Shown piece after piece: positions 45,513-55,204 of a stretch of 64,000 nt of DNA. Below the pieces are notes generated by a model. The model was not told the origin of the DNA. It saw only the letters and a program-made list of their open reading frames with translations, and did no database searches. The stretch is from positions 3,472,001 to 3,536,000 of the forward strand of contig OU452208.1 of the NCBI GenBank assembly GCA_911728435.2, written 5' to 3'. A program made the translations under genes and the position numbers. The DNA is from Apoderus coryli (lineage: Eukaryota; Arthropoda; Insecta; Coleoptera; Attelabidae). Positions within the stretch are counted from its first letter, which is position 1; each line of letters starts with the position of its first letter.

Positions 45513-45553
45513 TGCCAGACATGTTTCGGACTATATGTCCATCATCAGTGGCT
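45513..45553 (-). ncRNA. Penelope-type hammerhead ribozyme, left arm
   Basis: Mirror copy of 46131-46171. GCCA, CUGAUGA, extra U, stem II GGAC/GUCC, GAAAC, ACAUGU, C, UGGC. Confidence 0.75.
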
Positions 45554-46130
45554 AAGAACCTTGTACAATGTCGTTACATGTAGGAATTATACTTCATATG
45601 GACTTAATATAGAAATTGAAGAGTTACGGGATTAAAACGTCTATACAATATCACTTTGTGGAAAAGTGTTTACATTAAAATTATATGACTTGACTTAAAT
45701 TATTATTACATAATGTTGAACAATATTATTCGAAAAACATTTCTTTTCTTTTCTTTCCATTTAATTTTAATTTTCATTTTTGGAGAAAAATTTTTATTTT
45801 AAGAAATTTCCAACTACTGTGTTGTAGTGTGGATGACAAAAGATTTGTCATCCACACTACAACACAGTAGTTGGAAATTTCTTAAAATAAAAATTTTTCT
45901 CCAAAAATGAAAATTAAAATTAAATGGAAAGAAAAGAAAAGAAATGTTTTTCGAATAATATTGTTCAACATTATGTAATAATAATTTAAGTCAAGTCATA
46001 TAATTTTAATGTAAACACTTTTCCACAAAGTGATATTGTATAGACGTTTTAATCCCGTAACTCTTCAATTTCTATATTAAGTCCATATGAAGTATAATTC
46101 CTACATGTAACGACATTGTACAAGGTTCTT

Positions 46131-46171
46131 AGCCACTGATGATGGACATATAGTCCGAAACATGTCTGGCA
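46131..46171 (+). ncRNA. Penelope-type hammerhead ribozyme, right arm
   Basis: Stem I GCCA/UGGC, core CUGAUGA at 46135, an extra U, stem II GGAC/GUCC with AUAUA loop, GAAA, stem III as palindromic ACAUGU with predicted cleavage after the following C. The very short palindromic stem III favours cleavage in dimer form, as known for Penelope and retrozyme hammerheads. Confidence 0.75.
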
Positions 46172-46240
46172 GCCTGCACGAATTGTAACGTGTATATAAA
46201 GATCTTTTTGTGGAGTAGACGCAGTTTTATTCAACATTAA

Positions 46241-46490
46241 TAATATATATTTTTTTCTGAAGTAATCCATCTATCGAAGAGTGAATAGTAAACTAATAGT
46301 AGTTAGTTAAATGAATAAATTATAGTTAAATAGTGGAAAATTTGTCAATTATTTTTGTTTTGTGTTTTATTCTTTTTCTCATTTTTTTTAAGTTCAATCA
46401 AATAAAAGCACAACGATCTGATAAGAGCCCACAACAACGGTATGGCTGTTTGAAGATTTACAAATGATATGGGAAAAGGTCCCATTTACT
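46241..46490. other. Direct-repeat flank and spacer
   Basis: 46237-46290 repeats the left flank of the palindrome. Then AT-rich DNA with nothing recognised. Confidence 0.4.
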
Positions 46491-46493
46491 ATA

Positions 46494-46558
46494 CAGGGTG
46501 ATATCTTTTAAGTTAAACGAACTAATTTCAGTTGTTTAACTTAAAAAATATCACCCTG
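46494..46558. mobile_element. 65-bp mini-MITE hairpin
   Basis: CAGGGTGATATCTTTTAAGT and the matching inverted end TATCACCCTG with TTTAACTTAAAA form a stem of about 25 bp around a ~15-base loop, flanked by TA on both sides. Ends resemble those of the mariner-like element at 40783. Confidence 0.75.
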
Positions 46559-47109
46559 TATAGTAGTAAATGGTAGTACCAAGAGCAACAAGTTGCTATA
46601 TAACAAATCACACATCTTTTAAGAGAGGTATGTGCTAGTGCTACACTATACGCGTATATTATGGTGCTGTACCCCCACACTTTTTGTATTTATACTTGCA
46701 ACATGGATTTCACTTGTTTCCAATTATTTTTCTTATATTGTACACGTTTGGTTAGTTGCTATTAAAATGTTTTATGTTTATACGAAAATAACTAATGATT
46801 AAATCCATCGGCCTCGAACAAAAAATCCGTCCAGCAATTTACCAATAAAGGATGCAAATTGATACACTCTGTAGGAAGTTTACCAATAACTTGCAAAAGT
46901 ACAAGAAAAGGTACAGTAATTTTATATTTTAATAATCAATACAATTGACCGTTTGCCTTATTGGTCGGTTCGTTTAGAAATTTCATACAAATTTGTCATG
47001 GGGTAGCTCGCACGATTTTTATACAAAAACGACTTGCCTCCAATCAAAACCTATATACACGAGTAATATCCATTTTTTTAACTAACTTAATAAATTAAAC
47101 TTTATTGCG
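46559..47109. other. Non-coding spacer
   Basis: Nothing recognised. Confidence 0.3.
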
Positions 47110-47830
47110 CAACAGTTTCCCATTTACAGAGCAAAAACCAGCAAAATTATGATGATTGTATTGATGACATATTGGTTACACGTTATGATTCTACGACTGA
47201 CTTAGGAGTATTGTTTGATTCTAAATTTTCTTTTAATGACCATATTCGTTCAAATGTAAGCGATGCTCTAAGAATCTATGGCTTTGTTGTTAGATGTTCC
47301 AAACCCTTAGCTGACTTAAATATTTTGAGGATTTTATACTATGCCTATGTTCCCTCGAAATTGGAATATTGTTCAGTTGTATGGTGTCCCTACATATATA
47401 TCTTATAAATTATTAAATTACTCATTCCGAGAGTCCAACGAAGATTTTTGAAGTTTTTGTGTTTTCGGGAGGATGGAACTTATCCTGACCAAGGTGTAAA
47501 TTATTCGTTGTTGACCACTCGTTTTAACGTTTCCAGTTTGGATTTGCGACGGGGCATAGCACTAAATGTATTTTTATTCAAATTATTAAATAACAAAATC
47601 TGTTGTAGTAGTCTCCTTGAGCCGGTTAGTTTTTGGGTGCCACGTGAAAATGCCAGAAATAACTTGCTTTTTTATAACATTAGAGCTAGAACTAATATTC
47701 AATGTAGATCTCCTGTATTTAATATGTGTGATGTGTGATATCTAGTGTTTCTGATATCAATCATGATTCACTTGGTACTATTGTTTCGGCTGCTGTACCA
47801 ATCTTGAGAAGGCATGCATTGTGAGTGTGA
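47110..47830 (+). pseudogene. LINE RT C-terminal half remnant
   Basis: DLGVLFDSKFSFNDHIRSNV (47200), RIYGFVVRCSKPLADLNILR, YVPSKLEYCSVVWCP (47345), then after a frame change PRVQRRFLKFLCFRE (47430), LDLRRGIALNVFLFKLLNNK and ARTNIQCRSPVFNMC (47690). This is the thumb and C-terminal part of the same lineage as the LINE at 61500-63100. Palm motifs are missing. At least one frameshift near 47410. Confidence 0.75.
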
Positions 47831-48084
47831 ATTTGATTTAATTGATTATTATTATTATTTTTAAGCATAAAAGTGTAAGTTTTTATTTACCTTTATTAAA
47901 CACACATATCGACGATAGAATTCCATTTGATTGTGGTTTAACAGCGCCAAACACTCCTCTGAAGCATCAATTCGTTGTTGTTTTTGGTCGCGGCATCCAC
48001 TTTGCACAGGGCTTTCGCATACCCGTTCGCGTAAAATGTTAAAAACCCTACCATCTGATATCTTTACAATGTGCTAGCTAGTCT
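47831..48084. other. Spacer
   Basis: Downstream of the LINE remnant; a TTATTATTATTATTTT run at 47845 may be its tail. Nothing else. Confidence 0.3.
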
Positions 48085-48600
48085 TAGTGCTAGCCTCTTT
48101 CACCCCTGCGAATTCCACATACAAGCCGTGTGCCTGAATTCTGCATCAACTGAATCCTGTTCTCAGCAATTTTAGTCAAACAAGGGCCATATATATATTG
48201 TCAATAATATAATCTTTATTTTTACTTATTACTCACCTAACAGGATCTTTGGGGAAGCGAAAAAATGTTTAGATCAAGTGTACCTCTTATTGGGATAGCA
48301 TTTTGCAGCACACACATGTCCTCCCTGATTGTTCATTGTATTAGTCATAAGATACGTTAATAAAAATAAAATCCTTTTAATTCTCACGATCACTATACCA
48401 AAAACACAGAATTAGATTTAAACACAATATTTATTTATCGCGTAAACGCCGACAATGAACTATACATTGAACACAGGAGTGAAAGGTATCTATCTACGTC
48501 TATGCGAATATTGTGACGTTTTATCCCATAATGGCGGCATGCGCGACGAGAGATGCGCAGGACGGCTCGCAAGCGGAAAGTCAGAATACTGTATTATTTA
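48085..48600 (+). repeat. Direct repeat shared with 7840-8490
   Basis: Same order and orientation as the first copy but lacking about 130 bp after AATAATATAA. The left 120 bp encode, on the minus strand, the YGPCL/RIQLMQN-like LINE RT remnant. Confidence 0.7.
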
Positions 48601-49937
48601 TTATACTGTGCAGTGGTGACTATCCTGTTTTCAGTTAATGTTACATGATTTACATGTGTATATTGTTATTATTATTTTATTGAATTTGATCAAATGAAAT
48701 TTTTTATTTTTATTCGTTCAATGGTTGTTTGTATAAATATATTTTACGAGACCTCAACAACTTGTATTCGAATATTAAGCAAAGCAAAACAATCATTCTC
48801 TTCCTTGAGAATGTTTGAATTTAAGCAATTTTACGTAACTCATACATAATAATATGTGAATGAAATAAAATGTATACCTGTAATAGGTATAAGCTTTTGA
48901 GAATTTTAAAATAATACTTACATAATATAAAAAAGCCCACAAGCTATTTGTATTATTACATCAATGGTATGTCGTATAATGATTATACATATTACCAACC
49001 TATAAGAAAGAAATTTTCATTTTGCAATGACACACGACATACCTATCTACCTAAGTAAGAACTTTGTAATTGCAGAGTACACCCAACTCCATTATAACTA
49101 GTAATGATATGCTTATTAAAATTCCCAATGGATATTAATTAGATAAACATCATAAATAATTCAGCAAACGGTGCACACATACTGTGTGCGTATGTTGGCT
49201 GCTGCAATAATTTTGTACAAGTCGTGGTATAGGATTCAGTATCTGTTGGCTAGTGATGGCTTTGCAGGTGAGGCTGAAGAGGCCTGAAATAATCTATGTC
49301 CATATACGAGGTCCAGTAATTTCTAATTCATTTCCACGTTAAGCCCCATCGTTTAATATAATAATTTTATTCATTTTAAATTTTGTCAAGTAAGTTATAT
49401 TAATTTAAGTACGAGTTAATATTATGTGTAGGTAGGTATATTGATTATTTTTTAATAGTTCACTTAATGATGGTGTAAATTTATGTATTTGTCTTTGGGC
49501 TGACAACTTCGCACTTTCAATTAAAATATGTTTCATCGTAATATTTGGAGAACTTGTTTCACAGAAGGGTTGCTCGGTTTTTGTTAGTAAGTAACTATGT
49601 GGTTCTATTATTAATCGTCACATTACTATTTGTTGGTGACGGCACATAATAACTAACTACCTAATATTAGCTAATGTAATAACACTCTTATTTAATGAAA
49701 CTCAAGATATTATTATAAACGTTTTGTAAAAATATGTTTTTCTACGACAGTCTTTATTTTATATTCAATCATGATTTGAAACACAAAAACAGTGATAGCG
49801 AATAGAGTTTAACACCACCTTGTCAATTTAATACTTCCAACTTATCGTATTTAACAAGGGGTAAGTTTCGAAAAACAAATATTTTCCTAAAAATTATGTT
49901 TAATTTATTCAAAAGCATTAAAACAGTCGTACAAAAA
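48601..49937. other. 1.3-kb AT-rich non-coding region
   Basis: No repeat, gene or RNA recognised. Confidence 0.3.
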
Positions 49938-50060
49938 GTATGTGTGAAACTCACATGAAATGACAATTTCCGACTCGTATGATTTGCAGCACTCGCCTGC
50001 GGCTCATGCTGCAAACGATCATACTCGTAGAAAATATATGTCATTTCATGTTCGTTGCAC
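49938..50060. repeat. ~120-bp nested hairpin element
   Basis: Outer arms with ACATGAAATGACA and its complement enclose an inner stem (GTATGAT, TTGCAGCA, a GCCTGCGGC-containing loop, TGCTGCAA, ATCATAC). The GC-rich tip contrasts with its surroundings. No coding role seen despite a minus-strand ORF through it. Confidence 0.65.
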
Positions 50061-50179
50061 AATATATACTATTTCACAACGACAATGTTTTCTATAATGG
50101 TGTCCTACTTTTATTATTTTAGTTTTATATTTTAACTCAACGTGTACATTCATAGTTGAGTTGTCCCAAATCATTTCTC
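50061..50179. other. Spacer
   Basis: Nothing recognised. Confidence 0.3.
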
Positions 50180-50600
50180 AACTTCTATATGTCTATAAAA
50201 ATATATTGAGTTTAAAGCCTGATAAATCGCTCAAATATTTGCAGTATATATCGAACTGCATCTGAGAGTATCGTCTTTACTTCAATTAATTCCGAAAACA
50301 CAGCGGGTCCCACTCCTCTTTCTGACTTAAAATCATCTGTGTAGACGTGATGGTAATCTTGATAATCTTTTACTATTTGATTCCGCCGCGTGGTTTCGAC
50401 CAGGACTTGCTGTTGGATCGATTTGCCTTGTGGTCATTTTCGAAACGTCGAATTTTTGCCTCGCTTTTTAAGGTTCCACAGAATCGGACTAATTACGAGT
50501 CCGAGCATTTCTTTGGGAATCAATAATATAAACCTATTTAATGAATTTGAGCTGTCCAATGGATTCGGATCTGGATTAGTATAAATATTTTTTTGTTAAT
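50180..50600 (-). pseudogene. R1/I-type LINE RNase H start, remnant
   Basis: Minus-strand reading: a basic segment near 50520-50460, then DYHHVYTDDFKSERGVGPAV and FSELIEVKTILSDAVRYILQ at about 50360-50240. YTDGSKxxxGVG is the RNase H entry motif of such LINEs (here DF for GS). The acidic active-site residues beyond this are lost. A stop lies near 50445. Confidence 0.5.
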
Positions 50601-50741
50601 TAAGGATCTAGAATTATTTTTGCATTGTTTTGTCTTGTAATTGATTTCTGCACAATAAAGTGCATTTATTTGTTTAGATAATAAAGTTGTGTAGTTATTT
50701 TTTATTGGAGTATTTTTACCTGGAATCCAGAATAATTTTTA

Positions 50742-50986
50742 TATTTATAATAATAATAATAAGATCTTTATTTCCAACATGCATGGCCCAATTACAGACA
50801 AAAAATTATAAATTAAATACAATTCAAATGATAAGGAACTTAATTACTAAACAAAACTTAACTACACAAAAATAATATTTATACTTAATTAATCTCACCA
50901 CAATAAAACCAATAAATAAATTAAATAATACCAATCATACCAATAAAAAATAGTACAAATGCCAACAATATCGAATAAAAAAAAAG
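50742..50986 (-). mobile_element. LINE 3'-end fragment
   Basis: (AAT)n followed by AAGATCTTTATTTCCAACAT is the reversed 3' tail of a LINE. It is followed by non-coding AT-rich 3' UTR; no RT is attached. Confidence 0.5.
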
Positions 50987-51065
50987 TATAATGATAATAA
51001 GAATTGCTTGTTACATAAAGCAACAAGACTTTAAGTTATGTTGGAAATTTATTTCACACTACCAT

Positions 51066-51116
51066 GCTTCCACCAGACGGCCGTTTCGTCGATCCACGAC
51101 TCATCAGTGGTGATCG
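51066..51116 (-). ncRNA. Canonical type-I hammerhead ribozyme (unit 1)
   Basis: Minus strand: stem I CACCA/UGGUG, core CUGAUGA, stem II GUCG-UGGAU-CGAC, GAAA, stem III from palindromic ACGGCCGU, cleavage after C (position 51076). All conserved core bases are present. Confidence 0.9.
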
Positions 51117-51401
51117 GCAGGCAGTGTGACCTAAACTTCCAACATTTACAAAGAGCTTATACTAGCACGAGAATTGATTGAGAAAGAGATGTTTGTGGCG
51201 ACACCTAGCGTGAACAGGCAATATGCCGGGTGAAACACAGTTCACTACGATGGCCGGACAAGAAGTAACAACTCCATTATATCCTATTGCCAACACTAGA
51301 TGCGCCCGAATCCCCTAGCAGGGAGGCTTTATTTAAGAATTGCTTGTTACATAAAGCAACAAGACTTTAAGTTATGTTGGAAATTTATTTCACACTACCA
51401 T

Positions 51402-51452
51402 GCTTCCACCAGACGGCCGTTTCGTCGATCCACGACTCATCAGTGGTGATCG
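51402..51452 (-). ncRNA. Canonical type-I hammerhead ribozyme (unit 2)
   Basis: Identical to unit 1, exactly 336 bp away; cleavage after position 51412. Together the two cuts would release a 336-nt monomer (51411 to 51076). Confidence 0.9.
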
Positions 51453-51550
51453 GCAGGCAGTGTGTTATAATGATAATAACAAAAAAAAAAGAAAAGTCTG
51501 CTTGCATCTACGATAACCGAGCACTGTAAGCACTAATAACTAACAGACAG

Positions 51551-52205
51551 ATGGTGTAGCAATGGGAGCCTAGATCTCAAGTGTTGTTGCACCACTCGTC
51601 ATGGAGGATTTAGGAACAGTTATAATAAATGCACTAGATTTTAAACCGTTTTTTTTTTCTACAGATACGTGGATGATTGTGTGGCCCTAATCCCTAACAC
51701 CCAAGTACACAACATTAAAAATAATTTCAACTCATACCATCCGAAACTACAATTCACTATTGAAATTGAACACCAGGACACACTGAATTTTCTAGACACC
51801 ACTCTTATAAAAACAGACAATTGTATAAAAAGAAAATGGTACACTAAACCAACCTGGTCACAACGATATACAAATTACTTGTCGAGCCACCCAATAAGCC
51901 ACAAAAAAAGTGTTATCATTAGTCTTGCAGGCAGAGCAATTAAGCTGTCGATCCCGAGTATAGAAAAGAAGCTATCGACGAAGGCAAAATAGCTCTAATA
52001 AAAAATAAGTATCCTAAAAAACTGATAAACACTATTTTCAAAAAACGAGTACATAAATTTTACAATGGGAATAACATAACACACAACAATGATAACAATA
52101 TTAATTTTATGTCCCTACCAGATATTAAAGGGTTGTCTGAAAATCTAAAGCAAAGATTAAAAAAATACAATATTACCGTCTGTCACAAAAGTAATAATTG
52201 TTTAT
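51551..52205 (+). pseudogene. Penelope-like element RT remnant
   Basis: TDGVAMG (51553), a stop, VVAPLVMEDLG, a frameshift, then FYRYVDDCVALIPNTQVHNI at 51659 (catalytic YVDD), KLQFTIEIEHQDTLNFLDTT, NYLSSHPISHKKSVI and RAIKLS, and in another frame DEGKIALIKNKYPKKLINTI to LPDIKGLSENLKQRLKKYNI at 52170. This order is the palm, thumb and linker of a Penelope RT. The C-terminal GIY-YIG endonuclease and any hammerhead belonging to it were not found. It starts about 70 bp to the right of the retrozyme. Too damaged to act itself. Confidence 0.85.
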
Positions 52206-53195
52206 AAGATCGATAATTCCCTTTTTTAATATAGGAATTATTTTGGCCTTTTTCCAATTCAATTATACAGTATACACCGCCGAAATCCTTATAGAATTCA
52301 ATGAACCATAAAATATCCGTCCCGAGATCTACCGTTAGTAAAGTAATTTATAAAATTTAAAAAAAAACAGGAAAAATATCACGTTATTTCCTTCAACCGG
52401 ATATATCTGCCTATAACAAAAATATATGGACAGAATAATAATTCATAATGAGATTTCAACACAACTGATAATATTACTTGAATGAATATTAAGTATGCAT
52501 TTGTTTCTTTATTTCGATTATAGTTTATACCCACACGCTTCTTCAGGAAGTTTTATCCATATTTAAATCAATAGTATCCTTTACACATTAATAGCAAAAA
52601 CCTTACCTACCGTATCTTACATAATTTTAAAAGTTAATGACACTTTATGGTAGGTCATATGGAAATAAACTGTTCCATATTGAAGTATAAAAGTAATATT
52701 TTTGTGACATTTTTATCATTTATGTTATATTTTTAGTATAGAAAGGGCATTGTATGTATTGTACTATTCGATAACCTGCAACTGTTATTTAAACACACTT
52801 CCTGTAATAGTTAATGTGTTATTAGTTATGTTTTAATCATTATATCATATGACACAAGATTCCTAAACATGGAGGGCACTGCACTTTCCTTAGTTGTTTA
52901 TATTAACACTCTCTAATCATGTCAACGACTGAGATTTAAGAGAAGTGATCTTTTACTTAGATGATTATGTTCTGAAAGAATAGTCGACGATAGAAAAAAA
53001 GCTGTTGTACCGAACGGATTAAATTCAATTATTTGCATTATTATCGGGTTTTATTGGAATTTACTGTTGGTGGCAAGCTATATTTCCAAACAAAATTTTT
53101 TTTTTATTGTAGACATCAGCTATCTTTTTTTCACGGACCCATATGGTACAAACATTTTTTGTCGTGTTTTTTACCACCAATTCAAATACTTAAAA
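52206..53195. other. Non-coding; contains a repeat shared with 35255-35375
   Basis: 52738-52855 matches the segment at 35255-35375, with a ~12-bp difference near 52755. The rest is AT-rich and unrecognised. Confidence 0.4.
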
Positions 53196-55020
53196 GGGTA
53201 AATAATAATAATAATAAAGTCTTTATTGCAAAATATTATATAAATATTTTACAATGGGCGAAGTTGAAGTACAGACTTCCTCACTTAACCCCTTAGTTAA
53301 CAGTTACAAACATATAAAATAATACATAACAAAATGAAACAAATATTACAATCAGCAATCTTACTTCAAATGGAAAAAAAAGTTGGTATACTATTATTGG
53401 ACAATCCCAAACTGAAAAAAAAAACAAATCCATGGCATATCAACAAATAAATAGCACTGTCAGTATAAATCAAACAAATTCGGCTATAGAATCATACATA
53501 GCCTTCTTAAATCTAATACCTTTCAAAAACTTACAATTATCCGGTACCCTATTACATACATTGTAAGAGAATGATCTTTCAAACATAGCTGTGCAGTGAC
53601 TTGGAGGTGATATAGTAAGCTTGCGACGAATATTCACATCATGAATAGAACCCCGAAATTTAATTTTGTTATACAAATAATCTGGAGTTTTTGTAGTTAT
53701 AATTTTATTAAAGAAGACTAAGGAATGAAGAGCACGTCGTTCATTCATCCTCAGCCACCCAATTTCACGAAGCTTAGCACTGACGCCACGCTCACCCCTC
53801 CTAATTCCTCGTATGAGTCGAACAAAGGCATTTTGCATTAACTGGATTCTTTTTTGGTCAATATCAGTCAGGCATGGGCCATATATAGTATCGGCAAAAT
53901 TAAAATGTGAAAGTACCAGTGAATCACACAAAAGTTTCTTAGTGCATTCACTAAGCAACCTTCTCTTGGTATACAGTAATTTCAAGTTCCTGAAAGCACG
54001 CCTAATACATTGGCTTACATGTTGACTAAATCTTAAATGCGTGTCCAATATCAAACCCAAATTTCTCGCGAACTTTGCACATTTAAGTTGCACGTTATCC
54101 ACGCTCAACTTAAACGAATCCGTATAGCGATTCCTGTGCGAACTTCTACCAAAAAGTAATAGTTCCGACTTAGTAGGATTTATTTGAAGGCAATGGACAT
54201 TAGATATTTCCACAAGCGAAGCCAAGTCAAGATTCATATTATCGATGCTTTCTTCTAACTTCTCTGGCATAAAAGAGCAGTAAAGTTGAGTGTCATCTGC
54301 ATAAATATGCGCGTCACAGTGCTTTAGTCTTTTTGTCAACTGGGATGTATAGAGACAAAACAACAACCTCAAGGTTCAATATTGGGCCCAAGATTGAACC
54401 TTGAGGTACACCTTTATTAATATTTTTGGGGGAAGAAAGTTTGCCGTCGAGCTTAACCATTTGGCTTCTGTCACTTAAGTAACTACTTACAAGAGCTGTA
54501 GCAGTAACGGAAAATCCAAGATAATTTAATATTCCCAGAAGCAAATCATGATTGAGCCTGTCAAATGCTTTGGTGTAATGCAAAAGCACTAGTGCGGTCA
54601 GTTCACCTCTGTCCGCCGTAAGGAAAATATCATCTGTTACCTTGGACAAAGCAGTTGTGCAACTATAGTTCGTTCTAAAACCTGACTGTACATTGGGCAG
54701 CAAGTCAGATGCGCCACGTAGTTTTTAATCTGGTTATCGAGGATCCTCTCAAGTATTTTGCTAAGAGTGGGTAAAATGCTTATTGGACGAAGATCCTTTA
54801 ATTCACTCGGAGACTGTGTCTTTGGAAAAGGGATAACATTGCTTACCTTCCATTGTGTGGGGAAATCACTTATCTCTATGCAGTAGTTGACCAAATGCAA
54901 TAATATTGGCAAAATATATGGACAGCTACGACGCAGCATATCCACACTGATCCCGTCATCACCCACCGCTTTGGATTTAATAGAAAGCAGCGCTTGCTGT
55001 ATATCCTCAATAGTCGCCAT
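53196..55020 (-). pseudogene. Jockey/CR1-type LINE RT, two frame breaks
   Basis: Reading leftward from 55020: KAVGDDGISVDMLRRSCPYI (55000), LKDLRPISILPTLSKILERI (54800), a frameshift near 54705, NVQSGFRTNYSCTTALSKVT, LLHYTKAFDRLNHDLL (motif A, with HY replacing DY/DF), NKGVPQGSILGP (motif B, 54410), a frame break at a 40-bp palindrome, then FCLYTSQ, HIYADDTQLYCSF (motif C, 54300), thumb with ARNLGLILDTHLRFSQHVSQ, and MFERSFSYNVCNRVP near the end (53570). 3' UTR with (AAT)n and AAGTCTTTATTGC tail at 53200-53235. Same lineage as 27650-30104 and 7365-7975. Confidence 0.85.
54367..54406. repeat. 40-bp palindrome in LINE RT motif B
   Basis: CCTCAAGGTTCAAT...TTGGG meets its complement at 54386/54387; 20-bp arms with one mismatch. 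It sits exactly where the RT frame shifts between motif B and LFCLYT. Confidence 0.85.
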
Positions 55021-55204
55021 TTGAAACTCAAATTTCTGGATACTATCATACTCAAATTTCTGGATACTATCATAAAGCTGGCCACCCTTGTAAAAAAATA
55101 CTTATATCATTTTTGTTGACCCTCTTTCTACTATTTATGAACGCCTATGTAAACACGTTTATTTATGCTGCATTTTCTAGGTTATCTTATATCAAAACTA
55201 TATC
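55021..55204 (-). repeat. 25-bp duplication and a family A fragment
   Basis: ACTCAAATTTCTGGATACTA recurs twice in direct order within 55026-55073. Then 55115-55204 (ACGCCTATGTAAAC, GCTGCATTTTCTAGGTTATC) is a single internal unit of repeat family A in the orientation of the 59575-61460 copy. Confidence 0.65.

Larger units (their letters stand above)
45443..46240. mobile_element. Near-perfect ~800-bp palindrome with a hammerhead in each arm
   Basis: Arms about 45446-45840 and 45844-46238 are inverted copies around AGA at 45841-45843; I saw no mismatch in the segments compared, and both arms encode the same 60-codon accidental ORF. Imperfect direct repeats of about 50 bp flank it (45385-45441 and 46237-46290, with CTGAAGTAATCCAT and GAGTGAAT). 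Each arm carries a hammerhead whose strand points away from the other. Confidence 0.85.
50987..51479 (-). mobile_element. Full-length retrozyme insertion with 14-bp target duplication
   Basis: Element 51001-51465 (465 bp), flanked by perfect TATAATGATAATAA copies at 50987-51000 and 51466-51479. It consists of a 336-bp unit (51001-51336) and a partial second unit (51337-51465), in direct tandem and nearly identical. Each carries a canonical hammerhead on the minus strand. No protein is encoded. This is the layout known for animal retrozymes: tandem units whose ribozymes cut the transcript into monomers that circularise and are copied by another element's RT. A rearranged relative is at 17331-17785. 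Confidence 0.9.

Noticed and set aside
45441..46270. Two identical 60-codon ORFs on opposite strands
   Set aside because: They are mirror images produced by the palindrome, and the frame runs through the ribozyme; not a gene pair.
49823..50062. 79-codon minus ORF
   Set aside because: It reads through the nested hairpin element; probably chance.
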